Positions 1-7,118 of a stretch of 17,308 nt of DNA are shown piece by piece. The translations under genes and the position numbers were made by a program. Below the pieces are notes generated by a model. That model ran no database searches, had not been told where the DNA came from, and saw only the letters and a list, made by a program, of their open reading frames with translations. This DNA comes from PVC group bacterium. Its GTDB lineage: Bacteria > Verrucomicrobiota > Kiritimatiellia > UBA8416. The stretch covers positions 1 through 17,308 of the forward strand of contig PWYP01000030.1 of NCBI GenBank assembly GCA_003567805.1, written 5' to 3'. Positions within the stretch are counted from its first letter, which is position 1. Each line of letters opens with the position of its first letter.

Positions 1-605
1 CTGAGAATGTTGTTAAAGTCGTGCGCAATCCCTCCCGCTAACGTACCGATTGCTTCCATTTTTCGTGCTTGTTGCAGTTGTGTGCCCAGTTGGTTTTCCC
101 GTGTTAGATCTCTGCCGATAATGATAAAACTGGTTGGTTGGCGCGCTGCATTCATAACAGGCGTAATCAAGGTATCTAGAGCGATGGCGGTGACGCTTTT
201 GGTCGGCGTCATGAGAACACCGTGCCATGGTTTTGCGTTGGCCATGGCTTCTTTAATCTCTCGATAGGTTTCTCGCTTGGTATCAGGGGATTTTAGAAAG
301 AGAGGGGATTTACCGATAACTTCTGCGGGTGTGTAACCATGGAGTCGGGCAAAAGCTGGATTTACATACGATATCTTTATATGTGCATCGATAATGATGA
401 TGGATTCAGTCGCATTTTGAACAATTGTCTCGAATTGAGCGGATCGCTCTTGGAGTTCTTGTGTGGATAGGGTCGCTTTCTTTTCCGCGACACCTGTTTG
501 GGTTGCATGGGGTTGTTGGTTGCGCATTTTTGATCGCAACTTGGGGATTTGTAGAGCACCAATGCCTAGCAAGAATCCAATAAGTATGTAAAATAAGTCA
601 ACCAT
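1..605 (-). CDS. PAS-domain sensor histidine kinase, partial (C-terminus beyond window)
   Basis: The minus strand is open from an ATG at 605-603 to the window edge (201 codons plus two bases). Residues about 3-20 form one hydrophobic segment ([16 protein letters not shown]), a likely membrane anchor, followed by a basic stretch and a linker. Residues about 55-165 look like a PAS domain ([20 protein letters not shown] is the typical PAS core). A HisKA dimerisation helix follows, with the H-box [12 protein letters not shown] at about 190-201; His195 is the expected phosphoacceptor. The ATPase domain and any receiver domain would lie left of the window. The variant HDFNN is typical of kinases that often carry a C-terminal receiver (family knowledge). 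No clear ribosome binding site precedes the ATG; an in-frame TTG at 623 is an alternative. The gene diverges from ilvB, and nothing here shows its signal or partner. Confidence 0.88.
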   Translation of the reverse strand, partial: MVDLFYILIGFLLGIGALQIPKLRSKMRNQQPHATQTGVAEKKATLSTQELQERSAQFETIVQNATESIIIIDAHIKISYVNPAFARLHGYTPAEVIGKSPLFLKSPDTKRETYREIKEAMANAKPWHGVLMTPTKSVTAIALDTLITPVMNAARQPTSFIIIGRDLTRENQLGTQLQQARKMEAIGTLAGGIAHDFNNIL

Positions 606-674
606 GAGTTTGGGATAATACAATGATCGTTTGCTACATTGCCATTAAAAAGGACGAGTTTTCCGGGTTTCGCC

Positions 675-709
675 TTACATAATATGATTTCTTCTGAATC
701 GTAATGTAA
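675..709. repeat. Interrupted inverted repeat upstream of the histidine kinase and ilvB
   Basis: Outer arms TTACAT (675-680) and ATGTAA (704-709) and inner arms GATT (686-689) and AATC (697-700) are perfectly complementary, with seven bases (TCTTCTG) between the inner arms. It could be an operator for either divergent gene or a small RNA hairpin. The stem is AT-rich and has no T-run, so a terminator is unlikely. Another dyad with the same GATT-N7-AATC core occurs at 8984-9014. Confidence 0.35.
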
Positions 710-832
710 AATGTGGTGTTTTTGGATGCAGCGGCATTATTGTTTATGTATTTTACTTGGTGGTGCAGGTTTTGGTTTTGTGTGGCCATATTTTCGTAGT
801 AATCTTCTTTTGTTATGTTGATTTGCGCAAAA

Positions 833-916
833 ATGATGCGTTTGTTGTTTTTGTGGATCGTTTTGTGTGTAATGTTTTGCGTTTTTGTGTTGATTAGTTG
901 TTGTGTGTGTGGTTAA
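833..916 (+). CDS. Possible branched-chain-rich leader peptide upstream of ilvB
   Basis: An ATGATG at 833 opens a 27-codon frame ending in TAA at 914-916, 60 bases before the ilvB start. The peptide begins MMRLLFLWIVL and continues with further Val, Leu, Ile and Cys; 12 of 27 residues are Leu, Val or Ile. Leader peptides rich in the regulating amino acids control ilv and leu operons by attenuation in enterobacteria (established). Its stop codon touches the left arm of the 916-921/950-955 inverted repeat. Against it: no ribosome binding site is visible, no terminator follows, and any open frame in a T/G-rich tract will encode Leu, Val, Phe and Cys. I treat it as a hypothesis. Confidence 0.28.
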   Translation: MMRLLFLWIVLCVMFCVFVLISCCVCG

Positions 917-919
917 TAC
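890..919 (+). promoter_or_regulatory. Weak candidate promoter for ilvB
   Basis: TTGATT at 890-895 and TAATAC at 914-919 are separated by 18 bases, a passable sigma-70-type pair that would start transcription about 50 bases before ilvB. Such pairs arise easily in T-rich sequence. If the upstream leader frame is real, the true promoter must lie before 833, so the two proposals compete. Confidence 0.22.
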
Positions 920-976
920 GGTGTTTGTTTTGGAAATCTATAAAACGGCCCGTATGTGTAATATAAGGAGTACGCT

Positions 977-2704
977 GTGAACAATGAGAGCATGACAGGT
1001 AGCGAAGCCTTGGTTCGATGTTTGGAAAACCAAGGTATCGAGTATGTATTTGGACTCTCTGGTGGTGCTGCATTGCCCATGTTTGATGCGCTTGTGGATT
1101 CTAAAATCAAGTTGATTTTGGTGCGACATGAGCAGGGCGCCGCTCACATGGCCGATGGAATGGCGCGCGTGACGGGAAAGCCCAGTGTCGTGATTGTAAC
1201 GAGTGGCCCGGGTGCAACGAATACCATTACGGGGATACTCACGGCGCACATGGATTCGGTTCCGATGGTGGTGCTAACGGGCCAAACCATTAGTGCGATG
1301 CTAGGCAAGGATGCTTTTCAGGAGGCCGACGTTTTCGGAACCACCATGCCCGTCGTGAAGCATAGCTATCTTGTAAAAAATACGAATGAGATTCCGCGCA
1401 TGGTTCGAGAGGCTTTCCATATCGCTGCAACGGGTAGACCTGGGCCCGTATTAATTGATATACCAAAGGATTTCAGTTCGGGCCCCTTCACCGGTGACCT
1501 GTTTCCCGAAATGGATTTGCCTGGGTATAAGCCGGATGCAGGCGATCCTGATGAGGACGCGCTGACGCATATTGCCGCAGCATTGAGTCAATCGGAACGT
1601 CCGGTGATACTGGCTGGCCATGGCGCGCTGATTGCCAACGCGCATGACGAATTATTGGCCTTAGCCGAGAAGTTACAGGCACCCGTGACGACAACTTTGT
1701 TGGGTAAGGGGGTTTTTCCCGAGAATCATCCTCTCTCCTTGGGCATGCTGGGCATGCATGGCACCGCCTATGCAAACAAGGCGATGGTTCATTGTGACTT
1801 AGTTATGTCGATTGGTTCAAGATATGATGATCGTATCATCGGAAAAGCGCCTGAGTTCTGCAAAAAAGCCGTTCGGATCCATGTCGATATCGACTCTGCC
1901 GAGTTCGGTCGTATGATTCAGTGCCATCATTATTGTCATGGTGATGCTCGTACGGTTATAGAGCATCTGCTTCCCTTGGTTGGAAAGCTGCCAACGGGTC
2001 CATGGTTGGAACAAATCGACGATTTTAAACGCAAGTATCCATTGGGTTACAAGAAGCGTGGCGGTTTGAAAATGCAGCAGATTCTGGATTCGCTTGATCG
2101 TTTGACGGAAAGTCGTGCCATTATCACCACTGACGTTGGTCAGCATCAGATGTGGGCTGCGCAGTTTTGCAAAACGGTTGAGCCACACACTTGGTTGAGT
2201 TCCGGTGGTGCGGGAACCATGGGGTACGGTTTTCCTGCAGCAATCGGTGCTGCTTTTGCCCGACCGGATAAGCAAGTATGGGCCGTGGTAGGGGATGGAG
2301 GGTTTCAGATGACGATGGCTGAATTAGCGACAGCAGCGGTTAACAAGCTACCGGTAAAAGTTCTGATCTTGAACAATCGGTATCTGGGCATGGTTCGTCA
2401 GTGGCAGACACTTTTTTATGATGATCGAAAAAGCGGGGTTGATTTGGAAGGGAATCCGGATTTTGCGCGCTTGGCAGAATGTTATGAAGGCGTAAAAGGC
2501 TTTACGCTTAAGCGCGCTGCCGATATCGACAAGGTATTGCAGAAGGCCATTGACTATAACGATGGCCCCTGTGTTGTGGAAGCCATTGTTGAAAAGCAGG
2601 ATAATGTGTTCCCGATGATACCGTCAGGGGCACCGTTAGAAGATATGCTTATTGATGAACCCAAAGATACCACTAAACTTGAGAAACCTACAGGATCAAC
2701 GTGA
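977..2704 (+). CDS. ilvB: Acetolactate synthase (acetohydroxyacid synthase), large catalytic subunit
   Basis: Thiamine-diphosphate enzyme (EC 2.2.1.6) that condenses pyruvate with pyruvate or 2-ketobutyrate, the first common step to valine, leucine and isoleucine. It is 575 residues, the normal length. The N-terminal pyrimidine-binding domain carries the catalytic glutamate in VRHEQGAAHMADG (Glu52). The C-terminal domain has the ThDP/Mg motif, starting GDGGFQMTM at 439 and ending in Asn466-Asn467, followed by RYLGMVRQWQ, typical of true AHAS. The GTG start at 977 is favoured by AAGGAG at 965-970, six bases upstream. It is the first gene of an apparent ilvB-ilvN-leuC-leuD transcript. Its stop (TGA 2702-2704) shares a base with an ATG of ilvN. 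Pyruvate oxidase and glyoxylate carboligase are relatives, but the adjacent ilvN settles the assignment. Confidence 0.96.
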   Translation: MNNESMTGSEALVRCLENQGIEYVFGLSGGAALPMFDALVDSKIKLILVRHEQGAAHMADGMARVTGKPSVVIVTSGPGATNTITGILTAHMDSVPMVVLTGQTISAMLGKDAFQEADVFGTTMPVVKHSYLVKNTNEIPRMVREAFHIAATGRPGPVLIDIPKDFSSGPFTGDLFPEMDLPGYKPDAGDPDEDALTHIAAALSQSERPVILAGHGALIANAHDELLALAEKLQAPVTTTLLGKGVFPENHPLSLGMLGMHGTAYANKAMVHCDLVMSIGSRYDDRIIGKAPEFCKKAVRIHVDIDSAEFGRMIQCHHYCHGDARTVIEHLLPLVGKLPTGPWLEQIDDFKRKYPLGYKKRGGLKMQQILDSLDRLTESRAIITTDVGQHQMWAAQFCKTVEPHTWLSSGGAGTMGYGFPAAIGAAFARPDKQVWAVVGDGGFQMTMAELATAAVNKLPVKVLILNNRYLGMVRQWQTLFYDDRKSGVDLEGNPDFARLAECYEGVKGFTLKRAADIDKVLQKAIDYNDGPCVVEAIVEKQDNVFPMIPSGAPLEDMLIDEPKDTTKLEKPTGST

Positions 2705-3258
2705 TGACAACGGAAGTGCAAAACAAAACGATAACGATTTCTCAGCGCAAAGAGGATGATATGTCCGATAATAGAACACATACAATCAGTGTTTATGTTG
2801 CCAATCGCCCCGGTGTTTTGGCGCGTATTTCACAAGTCTTTTCCCGCCGTGGATTTAACATCGACTCCCTTGTCGTGTCTCCGACGATCGATGGGCGCTA
2901 CTCGCGCATGACGATTGCCGCCAAAGGTTCGCATGACGGTCTCGAGCAGATCATTTTGCAGCTTAGTAAATTGATTGATGTGATTCATTGCATTGACCAT
3001 GCGAATGATGTTTCGGTGATTCGTGAACTTGCATTGATCAAAATACGTGTGGAATCTGAAGCGCGGGGCGAAGCATTTCAGATTTGTGAGCATTTTGGAG
3101 CGAAAACCGTTGATCTTACGGATCATTCCATGATTATCATGGTGACTGGCCATAGCGACAAAGTTGATGCTTGCATTGACATGCTTCGTAAGTTCGAGCT
3201 TGTGGAAATGGTTCGTACTGGCAAAGTGGTGATGGCTCGTGGAGAAGAAATAACATAA
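2704..3258 (+). CDS. ilvN: Acetolactate synthase, small regulatory subunit
   Basis: Regulatory partner of IlvB; it raises activity and confers feedback inhibition by branched-chain amino acids. An N-terminal ACT domain is clear (ISVYVANRPGVLARISQVF, then GFNIDSLVV). The C-terminal small-subunit domain follows (ARGEAFQICEHFGAKTVDLT, ending near ELVEMVRTGKVVMARGEE). Three starts are possible. The ATG at 2704 gives 184 residues and a TGATG overlap with the ilvB stop, with AGGA at 2692-2695. A GTG at 2701 adds one codon. The ATG at 2761 gives 165 residues, closer to the usual length, and has its own AGAGGA at 2751-2756. The roughly 19 residues before Met2761 are polar and not typical of the family, so the shorter form may be the real product. 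leuC starts 12 bases downstream. Confidence 0.94.
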   Translation: MTTEVQNKTITISQRKEDDMSDNRTHTISVYVANRPGVLARISQVFSRRGFNIDSLVVSPTIDGRYSRMTIAAKGSHDGLEQIILQLSKLIDVIHCIDHANDVSVIRELALIKIRVESEARGEAFQICEHFGAKTVDLTDHSMIIMVTGHSDKVDACIDMLRKFELVEMVRTGKVVMARGEEIT

Positions 3259-3270
3259 GGGCTTGTTTAC

Positions 3271-4671
3271 ATGGGAAAGACATTGTTCGAAAAAATTTGG
3301 GATCAGCATGTTGTTACTGTTTTAGATGATGGTACGACGTTGTTGTATATTGATCGTCACTTGGTGCATGAGGTAACCAGTCCCCAGGCTTTTGAGGGGT
3401 TGCGCTTGGCTGGTCGCAATGTTAGGCGTCCAGGTAACACGTTTGCAACGATGGACCACAATGTGCCTACTGATAATCGCACCGAAATTCTGGATCCTGT
3501 TTCTAAAGAGCAAATTGAGGCACTGGAAAAGAATTGCGCTGAGTTTGATATCAGCCTTTATGGTTTAGACAGCGATAAGCAGGGTATTGTACATGTTATT
3601 GGTCCAGAGCAGGGGCTCACCCTTCCCGGTATGACAATTGTTTGCGGGGATTCGCATACGTCTACACATGGTGCCTTCGGTACGCTGGCTTTCGGTATCG
3701 GCACATCTGAAGTAGAGCATGTATTGGCCACACAGACGTTGCGCCAATCCAAGCCCGGCACGTTCAAGGTTGAGTTCACAGGGCAATTGCAGCCGGGCGT
3801 GACGAGTAAAGACATGATTCTGAAATTGATTGGTATTATTGGAACAGCCGGTGGAACGGGGTACGTATTGGAGTATGCCGGAGAAGCTGTACGTTCGCTG
3901 ACCATGGAAGAGCGGATGACGATCTGTAATATGAGCATCGAAGCGGGGGCACGCGCAGGCATGATGGCTCCGGATGAGACGACATTCGATTACATTCGCT
4001 CGGGGAATCGTCCGTTTGCGCCGAAGGGCGAAGCGCTTGAGAAGGCAATCGAGGCATGGCGTCAGTTACCCAGTGATCCGGATGCGGTCTTCGATCGGAC
4101 GCTGACGATTGAGGCAGACAAGATTGTACCGCAGGTTACGTGGGGTACGAGTCCGGGAATGGTTACGGATGTGACGAGCGTTGTGCCTGGACCGGAAGAT
4201 TTGCCGGATTTTAATCGGGTCGATGTTGAAAAGGCGCTTGCTTACATGGGGTTGAAGGCAGGTACCCCCATGACAGACATTCACCTAGACACAGTCTTTA
4301 TTGGTAGTTGCACCAATGCGCGCATTGAAGACTTACGGCGTGCGGCCAACGTAATGAAAGGGCATAAAGTTGCGAAAGGTTTGCGCTTGATGATTGTGCC
4401 GGGAAGTGAGCCCGTGCGACGTCAGGCCGAGGCTGAAGGCCTGGATCAAATATTTACAGAGGCTGGGGGGGAATGGCGTTTGGCTGGTTGCAGCATGTGT
4501 TTGGCTATGAATCCAGACCAGTTGCGTCCTGAAGAACGTTGTGCATCTACGTCCAATCGTAATTTTGAAGGACGTCAAGGCAAGGGTGGCCGCACGCATT
4601 TGGTGAGTCCGGAGATGGCGGCAGCCGCAGCAATTGCCGGGCATTTTGTAGATTACCGCACGCTGGTTTAA
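3271..4671 (+). CDS. leuC: 3-isopropylmalate dehydratase, large subunit
   Basis: Catalytic [4Fe-4S] subunit of isopropylmalate isomerase (EC 4.2.1.33), which interconverts 2- and 3-isopropylmalate in leucine synthesis. At 466 residues it has the length of the bacterial LeuC type. Aconitase-superfamily landmarks are present: MDHNVPT near 61, [20 protein letters not shown] at 125-144, and three cluster ligands Cys347 ([14 protein letters not shown]), Cys407 and Cys410 ([11 protein letters not shown]). [20 protein letters not shown] at 428-447 is the conserved C-terminal block. The ATG at 3271 opens [15 protein letters not shown], the normal LeuC start. It is tightly spaced between ilvN and leuD. 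Homoaconitase is a remote alternative; length and partner favour LeuC. Confidence 0.96.
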   Translation: MGKTLFEKIWDQHVVTVLDDGTTLLYIDRHLVHEVTSPQAFEGLRLAGRNVRRPGNTFATMDHNVPTDNRTEILDPVSKEQIEALEKNCAEFDISLYGLDSDKQGIVHVIGPEQGLTLPGMTIVCGDSHTSTHGAFGTLAFGIGTSEVEHVLATQTLRQSKPGTFKVEFTGQLQPGVTSKDMILKLIGIIGTAGGTGYVLEYAGEAVRSLTMEERMTICNMSIEAGARAGMMAPDETTFDYIRSGNRPFAPKGEALEKAIEAWRQLPSDPDAVFDRTLTIEADKIVPQVTWGTSPGMVTDVTSVVPGPEDLPDFNRVDVEKALAYMGLKAGTPMTDIHLDTVFIGSCTNARIEDLRRAANVMKGHKVAKGLRLMIVPGSEPVRRQAEAEGLDQIFTEAGGEWRLAGCSMCLAMNPDQLRPEERCASTSNRNFEGRQGKGGRTHLVSPEMAAAAAIAGHFVDYRTLV

Positions 4672-4688
4672 GAATATAGGAGAGTACC

Positions 4689-5318
4689 GTGGAAAGCTTT
4701 ACATCACATACAGGATTGGTCGCGACACTCGATAGGGCGAACATTGATACCGATCAAATCATTCCCAAGCAGTACTTGAAATCCATTCGTCGCACTGGTT
4801 TTGAAGAAGGATTGTTCAATGATTGGCGTCGTTTGCCGGATGGTAATCCGGACCCAGCTTTTGAGCTCAATCAAGAGCGGTTTCGCGGAGCCAGTATTCT
4901 TGTTGCCCGCAATAATTTTGGGTGTGGTTCCAGTCGTGAGCATGCTGTTTGGGCTATTATGCAGTTTGGTTTTCGTGTTGTAATTGCGCCTTGGGTGGAG
5001 CGGGGTGGTCAGCACATACCGGGGTTTGCCGATATTTTTGCGAATAATTCCGTAAAAAATGGTCTTTTAACGGTTCAGTTAGCGGAGCATGAAGTACAGG
5101 CCATTTTCGAAATGGTTGAAAGATTTCCTGGTTTGCAAGCGACCGTTGATTTGGAAGAGCAGCGTGTTGTATTGCATATGGACGAAGAAGAGTCGTTTCA
5201 CTTCGACATCAAGCCCGAAGTGAAAGATCACTTGCTGAAAGGTCTGGACGATATTGCGCTTACGCTTGCTCACGATGCGGATATTACGGCCTATGAGCAA
5301 CATCGCGACATTGCGTAA
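4689..5318 (+). CDS. leuD: 3-isopropylmalate dehydratase, small subunit
   Basis: The swivelling-domain partner of LeuC; the two subunits form the active isomerase. It is 209 residues, typical of the long bacterial LeuD. The N-terminus reads GLVATLDRANIDTDQIIPKQ, and the family motif NNFGCGSSREHAVWAI lies around 75-90. The GTG start at 4689 is supported by AGGAG at 4678-4682, six bases upstream, and by the family N-terminus. The gap to leuC is 17 bases, so the two are surely cotranscribed. leuA and leuB are absent from the window, so the leucine pathway must be completed elsewhere in the genome. Confidence 0.96.
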   Translation: MESFTSHTGLVATLDRANIDTDQIIPKQYLKSIRRTGFEEGLFNDWRRLPDGNPDPAFELNQERFRGASILVARNNFGCGSSREHAVWAIMQFGFRVVIAPWVERGGQHIPGFADIFANNSVKNGLLTVQLAEHEVQAIFEMVERFPGLQATVDLEEQRVVLHMDEEESFHFDIKPEVKDHLLKGLDDIALTLAHDADITAYEQHRDIA

Positions 5319-5377
5319 CTAGCTAATTCTGATACGTTGCCTTTTTTGTGATGTCAAAGGGTTCAGGAAAGGAACGG

Positions 5378-5902
5378 ATGATGACGGTTGACGATCTGAA
5401 AATAGCAGTCCGGGATGTGCCGGATTTCCCGCAGCCAGGCATCCTTTTCAAGGATATTACACCCATTTTGCAAGATCCTGCGTTGTTCAAGTTTGCCATG
5501 CAGCTATTTGCTGATCAGATACAGGGGTTAGGCGTAACAAAAGTGGCAGCTGTTGATGCGCGTGGTTTCTTTTTCGGGGGGGTATTGTGCGAGCGATTAG
5601 GGATTGGCCTTGTACCGATACGCAAAGCGGGAAAGTTGCCTTACAAAACGTATGAAGTATCCTATGAGTTGGAATATGGTTCCGCATCACTCGCTATTCA
5701 CCAAGATGCTTTTGTGCGGGGAGATAGGGTCGTGTTGGTTGATGACCTGTTGGCGACGGGCGGGACTGCTGCTGCTTCCGCAGAGCTAATTGGTAAGGCG
5801 GGCGGAGAGCTTGTTCAAATACAATTTCTGATTGAATTGTCATTTTTAGAAGGACGCAAGAAACTTTCAGGGTATGATGTATACGCTCCTATCGTCTACT
5901 GA
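5378..5902 (+). CDS. apt: Adenine phosphoribosyltransferase
   Basis: Purine salvage enzyme (EC 2.4.2.7) that makes AMP from adenine and PRPP in the cytoplasm. The family blocks are in order: VPDFPQPGILFKDITPIL near 14-31, VDARGFFFGG at 59-68, IRKAGKLPYKTYEVSYELEY at 81-100, and the PRPP-binding loop VVLVDDLLATGGTA at 118-131. About 174 residues is the usual length. An upstream in-frame GTG at 5348 would add ten residues. I prefer 5378 or the adjacent ATG at 5381, because GGAAAGGA lies just upstream at 5366-5373 and the family normally starts a few residues before the DVPDFP block. It lies 59 bases after leuD in the same direction, possibly in the same transcript, though functionally unrelated to it. 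Confidence 0.94.
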   Translation: MMTVDDLKIAVRDVPDFPQPGILFKDITPILQDPALFKFAMQLFADQIQGLGVTKVAAVDARGFFFGGVLCERLGIGLVPIRKAGKLPYKTYEVSYELEYGSASLAIHQDAFVRGDRVVLVDDLLATGGTAAASAELIGKAGGELVQIQFLIELSFLEGRKKLSGYDVYAPIVY

Positions 5903-5953
5903 TCCCTTTCGAGTGAAGTTAGTTTTTAAGATTGCTTAGATGGATAGATTGTA

Positions 5954-6244
5954 ATGAATAATACGCATGTAAAGACGGTTAAGAAACCGAACACAGAGCA
6001 GTCGGTTCAGCAGGAACCCATTTGTCAGGTTGTTCTGCACAATGATGACGCTAACACCGTAGCCCATGTGATTCATTGTCTACAAATTGTGTTTGCCTAT
6101 GACATATCCATGGCTGCCAAAATCATGCTCGAAGCGCATGAGCGCGGTAAAGCGATTGCAGAAGTTGAAGGTAAAACGGCTGCACTTGAGCACCGAGATC
6201 AGCTTCGTTCGTATGGGTTGTCGGTAAGCGTTGAGCCGATTTAG
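5954..6244 (+). CDS. clpS: ClpS, adaptor of the ClpAP protease (N-recognin)
   Basis: ClpS binds proteins with destabilising N-terminal residues and hands them to ClpA for degradation by ClpP. The 96-residue protein has a flexible, polar N-terminal tail (about 1-24), which in the family engages ClpA. The folded domain follows: VVLHNDDANT at 26-35, with the Asn-Asp-Asp pocket residues 30-32; AAKIMLEAHERGKA near 54-67, with the His62 position; and the end block HRDQLRSYGLSVSVEP. No clpA lies next to it, unlike in Escherichia coli, where the two genes are neighbours. It follows apt by 51 bases. Its stop codon overlaps the stop of the convergent HAD gene by four bases. The ribosome binding site is weak (GGAT at 5942-5945). 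Confidence 0.93.
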   Translation: MNNTHVKTVKKPNTEQSVQQEPICQVVLHNDDANTVAHVIHCLQIVFAYDISMAAKIMLEAHERGKAIAEVEGKTAALEHRDQLRSYGLSVSVEPI

Positions 6245-6828
6245 GCGGGAAATACAGCCCGCATGAGCTCTTGCATCGAGCACACGCTAATATCAGCTTC
6301 TTGGCTGAAATCTCGATATCCAGGATTGTAGAAAAAGCAGGTTTGGGTACCTGCGTTTTTTCCGCATTGGATATCATGGATATAGTCGCCCACGAGTAGG
6401 GTTTTATTAGGGGATACGTTCCATCGCTGTGTCATTTCCAGCACGGGAGCAGGATGTGGTTTGGGATTATCATGCTCTCGCGTAATGATCATATCAAAAG
6501 AAAGATCAAAGTTTCGAAGTAGCGTATCCACATTTTCACGGCAATTCAGCGTAAGCAAGCCGCAGGGAATCTGATCTAGTCGGCATTTCTCCAGAAAATC
6601 ATGTGTGCCTGGTTTGACCGCTTGGTTTTGTGAGGCGTTATGTTCATGCCGCATGATAATCCTCCAGGCTATCTCGCGCTCGGTTTCTGGGTACGACTCT
6701 ATGTCACCCGTGCAACCAGTCGCTTCAAAGACTTCTTTTCGGATTGCATCAAAATCGAAAACGGGTTCCGTAATTGTGCCATCCATATCGAAGATGACCG
6801 CGTCAAAATATGCTGTTGGAGTTTTCAC
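6241..6828 (-). CDS. HAD-superfamily phosphatase (phosphoglycolate phosphatase-like)
   Basis: All four haloacid dehalogenase motifs are present in 195 residues. Motif I is VIFDMDGTIT (nucleophile Asp14, acid/base Asp16), motif II ends in LLTLN (Thr93), motif III is Lys123 in NPKPHP, and motif IV is VGDYIHD (Asp148, Asp152). A helical cap lies between motifs I and II, as in subfamily IA, which includes Gph-type phosphatases. The substrate cannot be read from the sequence. The start is GTG at 6828-6826, needed to keep motif I; no ribosome binding site precedes it, and a perfect 12-base palindrome overlaps it. The gene lies 77 bases downstream of tRNA-Pro on the same strand with no obvious terminator between them, so it may be read from the tRNA promoter. 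Its stop overlaps that of clpS. Confidence 0.88.
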   Translation of the reverse strand: MKTPTAYFDAVIFDMDGTITEPVFDFDAIRKEVFEATGCTGDIESYPETEREIAWRIIMRHEHNASQNQAVKPGTHDFLEKCRLDQIPCGLLTLNCRENVDTLLRNFDLSFDMIITREHDNPKPHPAPVLEMTQRWNVSPNKTLLVGDYIHDIQCGKNAGTQTCFFYNPGYRDFSQEADISVCSMQELMRAVFPA

Positions 6829-6838
6829 AGTATACTGT
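6827..6838. repeat. Perfect 12-base palindrome at the start of the HAD gene
   Basis: ACAGTATACTGT is fully self-complementary and overlaps two bases of the minus-strand GTG start codon. It could be an operator for the HAD gene. On the minus strand its centre also reads as a -10-like TATACT, but that would place the transcription start inside the coding region. Confidence 0.35.
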
Positions 6839-6905
6839 ATGCCAGCGCTTTATAGCACGGCTAGGATCTGATTGCTTTGCCACGTACGCCCGAAACGGTT
6901 ACACG

Positions 6906-6982
<77 letters not shown>

Positions 6983-7013
6983 TAGATCCTGCCTTTTCAT
7001 TAAGACAGTCTTG

Positions 7014-7042
7014 TGTATAGCACGGTGTTCTCTTCATGACAA
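7014..7042 (-). promoter_or_regulatory. Sigma-70-type promoter of tRNA-Pro
   Basis: On the minus strand, TTGTCA (7042-7037) and TATACA (7019-7014) are separated by exactly 17 bases and match the housekeeping consensus at five of six and four to five of six positions. Transcription would start about 25 bases before the tRNA 5' end at 6982. No other gene lies between. Confidence 0.65.
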
Positions 7043-7118
7043 GTAGATGCTACAAGAATTTCTCTTTTTGTCTGACCGTGATATTTTGCTGATGTGGCAA
7101 TGCGTGCAGAACGGTATA

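Larger units (their letters stand above)
606..976. other. Divergent intergenic region, histidine kinase / ilvB
   Basis: 371 bases without a conventional gene. The left part (606-715) is ordinary and contains an interrupted inverted repeat at 675-709. From about 715 to 935 the plus strand is strikingly T/G-rich: at 841-900, T and G make up 53 of 60 bases, with only 2 C. This tract contains a 27-codon open frame (833-916) and a weak promoter-like pair. A short inverted repeat, ATACGG at 916-921 and CCGTAT at 950-955, lies just before the ilvB ribosome binding site (AAGGAG, 965-970). I see no GC-rich hairpin followed by a T-run, so no classical attenuator terminator is evident. Confidence 0.7.

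Noticed and set aside
1817..2275. Minus-strand open frame of 152 codons inside ilvB
   Set aside because: Shadow of a strongly conserved plus-strand gene; the peptide shows no motif.
6827..6838. Palindrome ACAGTATACTGT as a LexA box
   Set aside because: The E. coli LexA site is CTGT-N8-ACAG; here the half-sites face the other way, and LexA sites vary widely among phyla.
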